A DNA stretch of 64,000 bases from Lotus japonicus (GCF_012489685.1 NC_080042.1:76265093-76329092), one strand, 5' to 3'; positions 48,084-60,523 are shown, numbered from the stretch's first letter. Program-made: numbers and translations. Notes: a model not told the origin generated them from the sequence alone.

Positions 48084-48809
48084 TTCTAGCATGTTGGCAT
48101 ATGCATAGTTCATAGTTGTGCGCTTTATCATATGTAATAAACTAGATTAAAATGCCAGCATGAAATTTGATATTATTTACCCTAGAAATGAAAATGTATG
48201 AACTTAAATATGTTTTCAATGTTGTTAAAAATAATTAAGCAAAACTTTATGATGGTTTGAAAATGTTGGTATTAATGTTAGTTGGGATAACCATTTTGCT
48301 TCTCTCAAGTGATTAGGATTTCTTCAATACTATCTCACACTCTCTTTCACGATCGTTACTGGAGCAACCTGTTGTTCATGGCCGTCAATGGTACAAGCAT
48401 TGGAGCTGGAGCTGTTTCAGATAAGTAATTACAAATGGACCTAACCAGAATATGTTTAACCTCTAGTCCCTTCTCATCATGAGTCTACAATAAAACAGAT
48501 TCAATACTCAAGCCCACAATGGAACTTTTGGGCCTTTTTCCTATCTCAATGATACTTTAACCAAAAAACTTAAAGACATCCTTTTGATGATTGATGATTC
48601 CATGGATAAGTACTTAGCCAACCAATAATCATTCTCCATAAAATGACAAAAGGCAATCCTAGTTCCTTTATCAGCTAATATTCTTATGGCTAGAAATTAT
48701 CAAGGACTTCCTTTCAACAAGTCAACACTAGCAGTCCAACAAGTGATCAAGTACACCTAATTTTTACATTAAAACACTCTGAGCCTTGTGTTTTGTTAAG
48801 TAACTAGCT

Positions 48810-50195
48810 ATGTCCAAAGTTCACATTCTGGTATTCCCATACCCAGCACAGGGCCACATTCTAGCACTTCTGGACTTAACTCACCACTTAGCCCTTGGAG
48901 GCCTAACCATTACCATCATCATCACCCCAAAAAACCTCCCAATCCTCAACCCTCTATTATCAACCCACCCAAACACCATTCAAACCCTCATCCTCCCTTT
49001 CCCTTCACACCCAAACATTCCTGCAGGTGCAGAGAATCTTCGTGAGGTCGGCAACACTGGAAACTACCCCTTCATCAATGCACTCTCTAAACTCCAACAA
49101 CCCATTATCCAGTGGTTCACCACCCACCCTAACCCCCCTGTGGCCCTCATCTCCGATTTCTTCCTCGGATGGACTCACCAACTCGCTACCCAACTCAGCA
49201 TCCCCAGAATCGCATTTCACGGCGTCGGCGCGCTCCTCACCGCCGTGCTCAACCGCTGTTTTCGAAACCCAACCACATTCCAGTCCAAGGAGGTGGCTGA
49301 TTTCCCCGGAATCCCTGGAACGCCGTCGTTCCGGCGGGATCACCTTCCCACGGTGTTCCTCCGGTACAGGGAGTCGGAGCCGGAATCGGAGCTCGTGAGA
49401 GAGAGCTTGGTTGCCAACGCTGCAAGCTGGGGCTCCATCTTCAACACGTTCCGCGCGTTGGAGGGTCCAGTTTTGGATCACGTGAGAGCCGAATCGGGTT
49501 GCCAGAGGGTTTTCGCGGTTGGCCCGTTGGGTTCTGATCGGGTCGACGCGAACCCGGATGGAGGATCCGGCGTGTTACGGTGGCTGGATCAGTGGGTGGA
49601 GGATGAGGGGTCGGTGCTGTATGTCTGCTTTGGGAGTCAGAAGCTGATGAGGAAGGAGCAGATGGAGGCGTTGGCGTTCGGGTTGGAGAGATCCGGGTGT
49701 CGTTTCATTTGGGTGGTGAAGGAGGCGTTCACGGCGGAGGAAGGGTATGGAAAAGTTCCGGAGGGGTTTGAAAATCGGGTTGCGGGTCGGGGAATTGTGG
49801 TTAAAGGTTGGGTTCCACAAGTGGCGATATTGGGTCACCGGGTCGTGGGCGGGTTTTTGAGCCATTGCGGGTGGAACTCGGTGATGGAGGCAATGGTGGC
49901 CGGGACGGTGATCGTGGGGTGGCCTATGGAGGCTGATCAGTTCGTGAACGCGAGGTTGTTGGTGGAGGAGTTGGGAGTGGCGGTGAGGGCGTGTGAGGGA
50001 GCGGATTCGGTGCCTGACCCTGATGAGTTGGGTCGGGTGATATCGCGTGTTATGGGTGTGGATAGCCCTCAAAAGGAAAGGGCAGAGTTGATGAGAGGGG
50101 AAGCAGTTAAGGCTATGAGTGAGGGTGGAAGCTCCTCCAAGGAGTTGGATCAGCTTGTGGAAGCATTGCTGCAGCTTGGTGTTAAAGAAGAATGA
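48810..50195 (+). CDS. UDP-glycosyltransferase, UGT89-like
   Basis: Cytosolic family-1 glycosyltransferase that moves a sugar from a UDP-sugar to a small molecule, probably a flavonoid or other phenolic. It is a single exon of 461 residues, the usual size. Residues 334-377 form the complete 44-residue PSPG box, starting WVPQVAILGH, with HCGWNS and ending WPMEADQ; the final Gln favours UDP-glucose in characterised enzymes. The catalytic His16 (PYPAQGHILALLDL) and partner Asp116 are present. From memory the N-terminus and PSPG text fit the UGT89 group (flavonol 3-O-glucosyltransferases such as UGT89B1); this is inference. Codon use is GC-rich at third positions, unlike the neighbouring multi-exon genes, and the long antisense open frames here follow from that. 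Confidence 0.95.
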   Translation: MSKVHILVFPYPAQGHILALLDLTHHLALGGLTITIIITPKNLPILNPLLSTHPNTIQTLILPFPSHPNIPAGAENLREVGNTGNYPFINALSKLQQPIIQWFTTHPNPPVALISDFFLGWTHQLATQLSIPRIAFHGVGALLTAVLNRCFRNPTTFQSKEVADFPGIPGTPSFRRDHLPTVFLRYRESEPESELVRESLVANAASWGSIFNTFRALEGPVLDHVRAESGCQRVFAVGPLGSDRVDANPDGGSGVLRWLDQWVEDEGSVLYVCFGSQKLMRKEQMEALAFGLERSGCRFIWVVKEAFTAEEGYGKVPEGFENRVAGRGIVVKGWVPQVAILGHRVVGGFLSHCGWNSVMEAMVAGTVIVGWPMEADQFVNARLLVEELGVAVRACEGADSVPDPDELGRVISRVMGVDSPQKERAELMRGEAVKAMSEGGSSSKELDQLVEALLQLGVKEE

Positions 50196-51349
50196 CAATG
50201 ATGATGATGATTTGAATAATGTTATGAATCCATTACAAAAGAAACTTGAATGAAAATAGTTCATGTGTTTGTTGTGGTTCTATCTTAAGAAGATTAATAA
50301 CATGTATGGAATAAATTGCAGAAGAAAATGGCTAATTTTGATGCATAGGCTCATATGCATATCCAACTCTCTTAATTGTTTGATCCATGAAACAAAAAAT
50401 TGTTTGAGCTGCATGCAGTGTCTGGGTTGCTGTTATGTTGCAGATAGATGGAAAATTTTTAGGTAATTCTGAGTAAGGAAAAATGTCAGCTGTATATGCA
50501 TGTTGTTTGGCTTGAAACTACAGTAATTTAACTAAAACGTTATGCTTGACATAGACAAGTGTTAGCAATATTTGATCCTAACATTGTTGCCAAAATGGAG
50601 GAGAAGGAAATCTTGGAGATATCATCAAAGAGAGAACTTCTGTTTTTCGAAGATTATGAGGGGATATGGATCTTTTAGTAACTATTTATGGGGTTATGTA
50701 AAATCATAAACCAGTGATTTACAGATACAGATACCCAAGAAATGTCCCACTGCACTGATGACTCCAAAAGCAGAGGACATCACCAAAGACTTTAGTTCAA
50801 TAAATTAAAGTTTTCCTGGTTGCCTTTAAATTTGAGTTATTGGGACAATGGGACGAGTCAAGCCTTGAGGTATTGTTTGTTGAAACATTTCAGGTTTGGT
50901 AAGGTAAGTGCATCATAACAATTATGATGAAAATGATGTCGTTTTCAACTAGTGGGAAAAATCTTTTTGAATAATAATGATAGTGAAAGTCACAACAGCA
51001 CTGCCTATTCTATTGCACAGGATTCTTCTATTTGTTAATTGAAATATTATACATCCTTAAAAGACTCTCAAAAAATGATGATGATAGTGAAAGTCACAAC
51101 AACACTGCCTATTCTAATGCACATGATTCTTCTATTTGTTAATTGAAATATTATACATACTTATAAGTCTCTCAAAACTGAGGACAATGTGGTCTATTTA
51201 CACAAATTTATTAATCTCAAATACTTCTTTGAACGAATTTTTACTTTATATAACTGATATGTATCCATCCTTTCCAATTCACTATCATGATCCTTGCCCC
51301 ACCCACCAATAGTCTGTTTTTTTTTCTTCTCAATCTCTTTGTTTGATAC
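50196..51349. other. Intergenic DNA with a tandem duplication
   Basis: The UGT 3' flank is followed by AT-rich DNA. At 50,977-51,080 and 51,081-51,178 a block starting ATGATAGTGAAAGTCAC is duplicated in tandem (period 104 bp) with a few substitutions. No gene was recognised. Confidence 0.7.
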
Positions 51350-51704
51350 TGTTAGAGTCCCACGGTGGCTAGAGATGTGGCCAAGCAATTGCTTATATAT
51401 GGTTGTGCAAACCTTAACTCTTGAGCTAGCTTTTGGGTTGAGTTAGGTCTTCTTCATGGTATCAGAGCCAATGGTTGTTTGACCATAAGCCTGGGCCCTA
51501 TCCTAGATCCATTTGTTGACTTCCCATATTTGGGTCGCCCGTTTCATTCCACGCTTCAGATGTTCTACACTGGGCGTGAGGGGGTGTGTTAGAGTCTCAC
51601 ATTGGCTAGAGATGTGGCCAAGCAATTACTTATATATGGTTGTGCAAACCTTAACTCTTGAACTAGCTTTTGGGTTGAGTTAAGCCTGTTTTAGGCCTCC
51701 TTCA
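51350..51704 (+). mobile_element. Complete TRIM (miniature LTR retrotransposon), 355 bp
   Basis: The 5' LTR is 51,350-51,456 (TGTTAGAGTC...CTTCA) and the 3' LTR 51,587-51,704 (TGTTAGAGTC...CCTTCA). TGGTATCAGAGCC follows the 5' LTR at once (51,457-51,469), a Met-tRNA primer-binding site. A purine-rich GGGCGTGAGGGGG precedes the 3' LTR. The target duplication GATAC is perfect (51,345-51,349 and 51,705-51,709). With only 130 bp between the LTRs it codes for nothing and needs proteins in trans. Confidence 0.92.
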
Positions 51705-52089
51705 GATACTTTAATTCATCTTTTGTACTTTTTGGAGGGGTCAAGAGTTTGATTTGTCTTATAGACAAAGGCCAGCAAACTGAAGGAAGCTTTGCTTCAC
51801 AAGCCTACCAGCAAAACTCCGAGCTGGACTGATCCAAATTGAGAGGGGATTACAAACGGAAAACATATTTGATACGATTTTATTTTTAACAAAACTGCAC
51901 AATTCAGTGTGATTCATCAATTTCCAACAAATGGTAAATTTGGAAAAAGTTTATCTTCACAAACTAAACCTACTTCCACTTTTGCGAGATAGCAAGATAA
52001 AAGAAAGAGATGAGTGATATGATATATGATGTAATATGAAAAAAAGAAATAGATAGAAAAAAAAATTAAGTGAAAATGAAATGAAAAAT

Positions 52090-52204
52090 GTCCCCGAATG
52101 ATAGCTCAAGTGGTAAGAGTTAAGGGACATATAGATTGGGTGTGGGAGGTCCAAGGATCAACACCGGATGATGCAATTTATATTTCCGATGTACCAAAAA
52201 AAAA
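52090..52204 (+). repeat. tRNA-derived SINE
   Basis: An A-box-like TAGCTCAAGTGG (52,102-52,113) and a B-box-like GGTCCAAGGATCAAC (about 52,149-52,163) lie 35 bp apart, as in pol III genes. A tRNA-unrelated tail (GCAATTTATATTTCCGATGT) and an A-run follow. AATGAAA-like words flank both ends and may be the target duplication. Confidence 0.65.
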
Positions 52205-55200
52205 TGAAAGATAAACTAAGGTCTTTTGACAAAAAAAAAACTAAGGTGTGAATGTATCAAAGCCCTTTAAATTTGTCTTCACAAAAGTGTTGGGTTTGGG
52301 GTGAAGAAAAACCTAAAATGTTAGCTTTCTCTTGTCTCACTTAACCTTGTGGAGAGGGGCCATATTAAAGTTAAGAGAGTGCTTATTTTGGCAAGAGAGA
52401 CTACATGAAAGTGTGAGAGAAGCAAAAAGAAGCTATTCCCATAGAGAAGGTTTTCCGAATTAAAAATCTTGGTGTCTCTTTGTGTTTGCCGTTATTGCTC
52501 TTCACATGTTCTTATAAGTTGGAAAAATTATTATGCGATGCATATTACTCTATTTTAGTTGTTATGTTACCGTGTTATATTTCCCAGCAAAAAGGGTTTC
52601 ACTTCCGTATGAACGGTTGTTGTTTCCCTTATCTAACATCTTCTTGTGTTTCATCTCGTGCAACTTTTTAGGTCTTCCAACAAATATTTGTCTTGGAATC
52701 AAACATGTGAGTTGTGATGCCACTTTTATGAGATGTAGCTTTCTTAGTACTAGATCAACACTTTGTTGATGCTCTTGTACGAATAATAATATTTTCACAA
52801 ACCAATTTCACCTCCACCTCACCAAATTATGAAGAAAAGAGAGGTAAGTGAGTGATATGATAGGTGATGTGACAGAAAATGCAGAAAGAGAAAGAAAGAA
52901 AACAGAGTGGAAATGATATGTGAGAGAAAGAGAGGTGTGAGTATATCACAACTCCTCTTTTACTATTTAGCATAGCTGACAAAAGAAGTAGAGTGTCTAT
53001 CGGTTAGACCAAATGTCAATAGACCAGATGCATCCAACTAATCAGAACCGGGTACCCAGTGGGCCAGCAGGTCGTAACTCTAAACCCTTATGGGCCATGG
53101 GCAACTTGTATAAATAACAAAGGCATGATACCCCACACGAGACATGATACAAAGTTTTGACAAAAAAAAAAAAAGACATGCTATGAAGTATGAACGGTAA
53201 GCATGCTTTGACCAAAAACGAAAACAGTAAACATGATGTTAATCTGAGGGTCTTTGCAAATAATAATTGTGTGGTAACAAAAAAGACAATAAAAAAGCCT
53301 ACATAAATCATATGGTTTTGGACAATGATCCCCTAACGCACGAATAATTTTACACTTCTAATTTATGAGCCTTTATTTGGATTTTTTTCTTAAGAAAACA
53401 GGTAAAGAAGATCAAACATAAAGCAGATACTTAAGTTGAGTTTGAATTAACTGTTAGCTTTTGAAAGCTTCCCAATTTGAGATAAGAAATTTGATTTCTA
53501 ACTTAACAAAAATGTTTTATAAGTTAACAAATGCTCATGAAAAGTTAGATAAAAAAGTTTCTTAAAAAATAGAGGTACACAAACTAATTTCAAATTATAC
53601 CAGATAGTCATTGCAAGATCATTTCAATTGTTTTTAATAAATGCTTATTGGAAATTTTATTCAAATCCCTTACAATTTATCAGAACCTTATATTATGAGC
53701 TAAAAGCCATGTTAATTTCCAAAATTATATAAGTGAGGCAACTTCAGCTAATGTGAATTGCAAAATCTTGTCCAATTTTCAGCCATTAAATAGATACACC
53801 AAGTTATTATAATATGATATAAATATACAAGAAAAAATTATATGTAGCCGATAATTGTAAAAGATAGTACTTGAGGTCAAGAATAAAGAAGGATTCCTAT
53901 TCCTGGATTTTTCAAAATAAATTCTCCATGAGACTTGAGCCTCAAAAGTTCCTATGTGTCAAAGATTTGTCAAACACAAGCACCTGGCTACACTTAATTG
54001 ATCCATCTGTATCTGTTCCTAGTATCCACACCTGTGATATTCTTTTCTGTGATTCACATCAAAAGGTGCATCTGAGCACCCTCCCTTACTCTAACTCACA
54101 TGCAGCTCAACACTTGTATACTTCTATATCTTCCCTTGTTCACAGATAATCGGACACAAATCACTCTTTGTTAGATGCCTTGCTTTAATTGCTGGATTTC
54201 AAATATAAAGTTTCAAGTGAAGTGATGGTTAAGAAAGTTATTCAGATTGATATTCTGAAATGTTTTTACAAATTAAAGCTCTTAACTCCAAACTGTGAAC
54301 ATGTCACCTAACTATTAACTGCTTACCTCTCAAGTCAGAGTTATGCAACCAAAAGGCTATTAAAAGTTACAAAATAATGGTTTTGAATGTTTATAGTTAC
54401 CAATTTAGTCAAGTTGGGTAAAAAAAAACTGGACCCAAAACTTCACTGTCACTTTGCTTTGTGATGTGAATTAAGGGAACAAATAGACAAGTCCTAGTTT
54501 CACTCTTCCTCTGTCATTTCCCTCTCTGGTGTATCATTGTATCTTGCAATACAAACCATGTAAAGCTTCTCACAGGGAGACCCTCTCACGAGACAAGTCA
54601 CAAGTGACACTAAAAAATTAAAGAAAACATAGGCTATAGATTAGAATGCCACTTCATCAAAGTCACTTTCCAGTTTCCACATTTCAGACCAATCTTTTTA
54701 ATACTGCAACAACATATATAATTAACATTTCCTGCTTAGTTATGGCCCTTAATTAATGGCAACCATCATTAAACTAGGTAGATTATATAAGATGCAAAAT
54801 CTCCTCAGACCCCACATGACAGGACATTTGTTTGAAACTTTTATTATCAGTGATAAAGAGTTTCACCAAATCTCTATGTTTATCTAGCTAAATTATAAAA
54901 TTGTTGAAAATGACATCTAAACTCCAACAGATAGTAATGGTGGATCACCCCTCCCCCTTTTCCTTCTTTTTAAGTCCACCACTTCTACAAAAAACAGCCT
55001 AATCAATTTAGAGTCAAAATTGATTATTGTTGAAGGGTTTTGAAGCTTCTTGTTTAAGAGAATGGTAGGACTATCTGCCCCTTAATACTGTATCAGTATA
55101 AAATCTATTCCTTTGACCTCCAATAATTGACCTTTTATCATATTTATAGGATGTTATATTACATCTAAACCACCCTCTCAGTCCTAACTCCTAAGTCATT

Positions 55201-57133
55201 TTTTACTATACTGTCCTAAGGTATATAAAAAAAGATATACATATTTTTTTATGGACCGTTAGATTTATTGACCTACTAGGCTGCGAGCATCTCGTAGTTT
55301 TAGCTAGTTGACTAAGCACACGTCCCATCCCTCTCACTGATAACCATTCAAGAGGCTCTAATTATATAAAGGAACCCTCATATTACCATGATCATTCGAG
55401 AATTCTTAAGTCAAAACTTATCTATATCTTGCTGACTTTGTTGTTCTAAGGGGTTTTTTCTTTAACATTTTACAATAATTGTAATTTGTAAATAGCACGA
55501 GATAATAAACTGTATTAGAAACTAGTTCAAACCAGTATAGAGTGCAAGAGAAAGTGAATCCTTCAACATGTTTAAAGGTCAATCTTGAAATCATTCCAAT
55601 GCAATGTGGAGCCCATTTACGTAGATGTTCCTTCATTTCACGCTAATAATACTCTGCTTAGCTTCAATTTCAACATCAGCAACGTTTGTTTTGTAGCTCT
55701 TCAGCCATGCTTTGTGCCTCATCTTCACAGCTGTGACAAAAGATAACACTCGTGTCCACTTCAAACCACACCATGATGAAATAATAAGTCACATATTTAG
55801 AAAACATCGAAAGAGAAATTGGCTCTTTTGTTATCTTGCTTGCACTATGAAGAAACAAAACGTTCCCATCTCTGCGACGGCAAATAAAAAATAACAGAAA
55901 ATGTTGAGCAGTGAGACTCACTACTAAACATCACACGTAAGCATGATACAAGCAAAATATAACTTTTATAATGGTTTAGACAATTTAGTTAGCTTAAGCT
56001 AACTATTGAGATTGAAATAGGCCAAGTCCACTTGCAATTTCTATATATTAATATCAGATCTCATTCTGATTATAATATTGAATCACACGCAAAGTTCCAA
56101 GTGTGCAAGCTTAGGCACACTCAAATTTTCAGTACTTATAAACAAGTGGCCGGTTTAACTGGACTTGGATGGACAAGGAGACAAAAAAGATCCCTGGTTT
56201 TTTATTTAACAATGATTCCTCCATGCCCACAACCCAAGGTGACTACTTTATCAAAGAAAACTGTCGCCAACTTGCTCAAAGATAAGGAAGTCACTAAATA
56301 CATCACACTTTTGAAATTTTAGACATGTTATCTAGAAAATGATTAATTTCTAACGTACATCAAGTAGCAGATCACCAAGTAAAAGCTTGACACGTAGAAT
56401 CAATAATTGAAGATTCAATCGATGAACAATACGTTCAGGCTATGCAAAAAATAGTGTTATGCTTTGCAAAACTGTTAAGAGTTGTTAGTAAACTTAAACA
56501 AAAGCATTACTAATATTACATGAAAAAACTGCTATCTGCATAGCTCCCAGTCAATGGTACACAGCACACTGATTTAATGAAACCCAGAGCCTCAGAAGTC
56601 AGAAGTAGAGGATACACATTCACAACAATTCAGTCAAACAAATCCTAAGATAATATTTGGCCATCAACAGAATATCATGTTCAAGCTCATACACCAAATA
56701 CAAGTTCAGAATCCTTTGTATTTCAGAGAGCACGAAGCCAGAAAGTAATGCAATAGACAGAAAACAAACTTATATGAAGGAATCAAATAAAAGGTAAAAG
56801 GATACTACATATCATTCATTATATACATAACTTTCATTTCACAAATTTATCCTACAAATTATTTATCAGACAAGTCAGATAAGAGGGAGGCAAAAAACGA
56901 AAAAAAGAAATGAAATCATAAAAAAAAATACAAGCAGCTAATCGGCTCACCGCTTAGCTGAGGCCAAGCAATATTTACAGCGAGTCCTTTTCTTCCTACC
57001 ATCGCTCCCAACTAAGCACTCATCCAAATCTCATAAACCAGAACTATCCTAACAATCCTTCATTCCCGGAAACCTATAAAGCCTTATTCTTCATCCTATA
57101 GTTCTCTCTATCAAGCCAACGTATTGCTCAACT
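52205..57133. other. Long intergenic region without a supported gene
   Basis: AT-rich DNA with scattered short open frames, none with recognisable motifs or credible splice structure. An open stretch at 53,871-54,149 has no start context or known domain. The part from about 56,800 to 57,133 is probably the 3' untranslated region of the PI4-kinase gene. Confidence 0.5.
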
Positions 57134-59056
57134 TCAAAACTGGCACGAAGTACCGAGCCTCTGCAGAGACCTCTGACCTAAGGTTATGGATTTCCTCTTA
57201 GCAAATGCCGGATACAGCAGCTCTTGAAACTTCTCCAGGAACAATGTCCATTCATCCTCAGTCATATCAGCGAGCTTCACAAAGCTTATGCTAGCAGGAA
57301 GCTGCTCATTGGCACTCTTATGACCAGATGATGAATTCAAAACATATCCATTATCCGCTTTTGCTCCAGGATATTTCTGGTTTTTCTCGGCTAACATGGT
57401 ATTCTTCAGGGACAAGGAGAGATCTGAAATAGTGGGAATTCTTTCTTGAGCAGAGAAAGTAACAAGTTCCTGAGGACTAGGAGATTCTCCATCACTTTCC
57501 TCCTCTCCCTCCTCAAGGCTCTCATCCAATTTGGAAAGTGGGTTGCGAGCATGCCCATAGCCCAGAGCAGGCAAAGAAGTTGCTTTTGCTAGAGGTTCAT
57601 CAATTGCCACCTTTGGAGTGAAATATGATCCAACATCTTCATAGTCTATATCAAATAGGAACTCATCATCTCCCACCTCAGTGCGAGGAGATAGTTCCTC
57701 CCTTTCAGACAACAACTTCCTTGCCTCCAAACAAACAACCTCAAGTTCACTGGGTTCCTCCTCACCACCGCGGAACTCCCGAGTCATCATTTCACCGATT
57801 TCAGCAAGACAAAGACCAAAAGCAGCAGCTTCCTTGAGGAAAATGGTACAGAGTACCAACACCCTGAGACAAGCATCTCGAATCATGGGCAGTTCCCTTC
57901 TCAGCATCTCAGAATCACGACTGGGGTCAAGATTAGCAATGTAGGCAAGCTCGTCCTCAGAAAATGGAATTGAAGCCTGAGGCCAATGAATCCACTCAAA
58001 ATAAGGATCCTCCAAAGTTTCTGGCAGGCAGAGCCCATGATCAATAGGAATCAACTCGACCTGGCCAAAAGTCCCAATGCCATCACCAACTTTTCTAACT
58101 AACAAGTTTCCAGCATGCCTATCCGTGTTAAGAATCCTAATGTCTAATATCCCTATACGATGCACAGAAGCAACCGGGAAGCTTGATGTCCCGTGATCAC
58201 TGGCATCAAAGTCATGAGGTATGAACTGCTGGCAAGACGCAATCTTGCTAACCAGCCTCTTCTTTCTGAAGCTGTTCCCGTTGTCGACCTCATCATTGAC
58301 ATTGAAGATCGAGTGAGTCACCTTCACCAGGGCAGTGGGAGGCACATTTGCAAAATGATCGTAGTCAAGAAGATAAGCTGCAACTTCTCTAAACCCGGTC
58401 TCCCCAACCCGGACCGAACGCTTCAGCCCAGGTTGACCAAGAGCCTTACCAACAAAACCTTTCGGGTTGTTAGGGGCAAAAGGCTCCTCATCAGTGGGTT
58501 TCACAATTGCAACACTGTCCCCCTGGAAGTTCCTGAAGTAGTAAGCACCCCCAAGTCCACCATGAACAGGAACTGGATCTATCCCCATCTTAATAGCCTT
58601 CACAATGTCCTTCACCGTCTGTTTCATCCGATCAAGGCGATTGGACTGCCCCAATATCTCAATAGGACCACTCCTATCCCTCTGCTGGATATCCCTTCCA
58701 GTGGGGGACAAGCACGGAGTGGAAGAGCTTCGATGCAGAAGATTCCTCGTCAAGAGAAGAGGGGAATCGTTCCGAACAGCGCTAAGGTCATTCTTCAATA
58801 CAACATCCCCAAAAGTGAGTGAGCTCTCTTCCACCGGAACATTGAGAGCAAGCTGCAACCTCCTCTTCACGGTGTGCGCATTGTCCCCGCGTTCCAAATC
58901 CATGCCAAGCACACAACCCTTGTCAGTCTGCACAAACACACGTCTCCTACCAGCAAGTTGCCTCTGGCTCCCATGATACTCTCCCCCAAGGGGACTACTC
59001 CTCATCAACGCAACAGCCATCTGGGTCTGAACAGGGCTCTCTAGTTTCCGCGACAT
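57134..59056 (-). CDS. PI4KG: Phosphatidylinositol 4-kinase gamma (type II, ubiquitin-like domain)
   Basis: Member of the plant PI4K gamma family (PI3/PI4-kinase fold), some of which phosphorylate proteins rather than lipid. It is a single coding exon of 640 residues. One ubiquitin-like domain spans about residues 38-104 (VFVQTDKGCVLGMDLERGD ... LKNDLS). The kinase domain runs about 165-430: GGLGGAYYFRNFQGDSVAIV with the ATP-binding Lys in IVKPTDEEP, the catalytic loop LDIRILNTDRHAGNLLV, and the metal-binding IPIDHGLCLPE. The C-terminus is acidic and Ser-rich, ending in a basic tail. The leader contains a probable 328-bp intron (59,297-59,624, GT...TTTTTTCTGCAG). Start MSRKLESPVQTQMAVAL is the first in-frame ATG and is the N-terminus I expect for this group. 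Confidence 0.95.
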   Translation of the reverse strand: MSRKLESPVQTQMAVALMRSSPLGGEYHGSQRQLAGRRRVFVQTDKGCVLGMDLERGDNAHTVKRRLQLALNVPVEESSLTFGDVVLKNDLSAVRNDSPLLLTRNLLHRSSSTPCLSPTGRDIQQRDRSGPIEILGQSNRLDRMKQTVKDIVKAIKMGIDPVPVHGGLGGAYYFRNFQGDSVAIVKPTDEEPFAPNNPKGFVGKALGQPGLKRSVRVGETGFREVAAYLLDYDHFANVPPTALVKVTHSIFNVNDEVDNGNSFRKKRLVSKIASCQQFIPHDFDASDHGTSSFPVASVHRIGILDIRILNTDRHAGNLLVRKVGDGIGTFGQVELIPIDHGLCLPETLEDPYFEWIHWPQASIPFSEDELAYIANLDPSRDSEMLRRELPMIRDACLRVLVLCTIFLKEAAAFGLCLAEIGEMMTREFRGGEEEPSELEVVCLEARKLLSEREELSPRTEVGDDEFLFDIDYEDVGSYFTPKVAIDEPLAKATSLPALGYGHARNPLSKLDESLEEGEEESDGESPSPQELVTFSAQERIPTISDLSLSLKNTMLAEKNQKYPGAKADNGYVLNSSSGHKSANEQLPASISFVKLADMTEDEWTLFLEKFQELLYPAFAKRKSITLGQRSLQRLGTSCQF

Positions 59057-60523
59057 GAACCAGCCCAGAAGGAAGGAAGCTTCTTTTCAGAACCAACCAA
59101 TGGTGATTGCGCAAGAACAAGTCCTCGCAACCCCACAATCATCAATCAATGAAAATCCGAGCTAACAACCAATCCCAATCTCAAAAAGATGAAGAACCCA
59201 AAAATCCAAACAAGGAAATTAAATAGGCACCGGGCGAATATGCTACATCGAAAAAGCCATCACGCCCATATATGGCCACAGAACACAAAACGAAATCTGC
59301 AGAAAAAACATCATAAAAGTTCAGATTCCATCCAAATTCATTCACACCATGAATCAAGGGGAAAGAATGAAAGATGACTAAGATGGGTAGATTCATCTCT
59401 ATTTATTGTAAAAACGCATGCAACAGTTAACCAAAGCTTCACTTCTCAGTTATCACTTCTCAGCATTCACTGCCATTACCACCAAACCAAGCTTCGTATT
59501 CACAACACGTGTATCAAAAACAACAATGAAACGATTGGGATTTCGAAACTCAACAAAAACCTGATCGAATCAATCAATGAACACGTAATTTAACGGAAAA
59601 AGAATGTGATAACTGAATAGTTACCTTTATGAAGCGAATCAAGATTGAACAGCGTCGACCTAGCTCAACCTTCGAAATTCGAACTCGCTGCAATGGAAGG
59701 TAGATCTGTTGAACGTGATTGAGGAAACAACAACATCCACGAACACCGATTCAATTGAGAGAGAAAACAAAAAAACCCCCAAATCGATGAAAGAAGAGAA
59801 GAACGAGTCAGAGAGCGATTCAGCAACGCGTCCGAGTCGACTCGGATGGGTTGCAACTCGTTTTATCTTGCTCTGGTTTTTTTTCTTGAGTTTCTGGATT
59901 GTGTTGTGTTCTGAGAACGTTCTTGTTCTTGCTTTAACCAGATGGGTGGGGTTGGGTTAAGGAAACTAACCATGGTTAAGGCTTGACCACTTTCTCTGGC
60001 GTGGAAGGCTCTAGAACGGTGGATCGTGGCCGTTGGATCTGGCGCGAGATTAACTAGAGAGGGTGACGTGGAGATAAGGGACTGGAGGATGAGGTGGCAT
60101 TTAGTGGGACACCGTGTGTTGGCGAATGGGAGAGGGTTTTGCGGTGGTTTTCTCCATCGGCCATTCTGTGTAGAGACGTGGATCAACGCGCTTTGTCACG
60201 TGTGATGATGAAATGACAAAACTAGCCTCCTCAGCTGTGGGAAAATAACAAATGGGTAGTAAAAATCTGCTTTTATCTTTTCCGACAATAAAAATTATTT
60301 ATTCTTTTGGCTTAAAATCATTTTGTTAGATAAAATCAAAAGCTAGCGAAATGATTGTTCTACTTTTATAAAAAATTAAAAACTATCTTACAACTTACAC
60401 TCACTTAGCTTATATAACACAATTGAGCATAAGTATATTCTCTACATTTAACCTAGTTTTCTTTTATACTAATCATGTAATTACATCATAAAGGAGCAAG
60501 ATTCAAAACTCATACTATGAAGG
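59057..60523. other. PI4-kinase leader and promoter region, LINE flank
   Basis: 59,057-59,296 and 59,625 to about 59,860 look like the two leader exons of the PI4-kinase gene. The sequence up to about 60,250 is relatively GC-rich, includes CACGTG-like CACGTGTG near 60,199, and may act as its promoter. The rest up to the LINE is AT-rich without features. Confidence 0.45.

Noticed and set aside
49575..50264. Minus-strand open frame of 229 codons
   Set aside because: Antisense shadow of the GC-rich UGT coding sequence; His/Pro-rich low-complexity translation with no domain.
53871..54149. Plus-strand open frame of 92 codons
   Set aside because: No recognisable domain, promoter or splice structure; likely chance in AT-rich DNA.
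58193..58822. Plus-strand open frame of 209 codons
   Set aside because: It lies antisense to the conserved kinase domain of the PI4-kinase gene and has no motif; a shadow frame.
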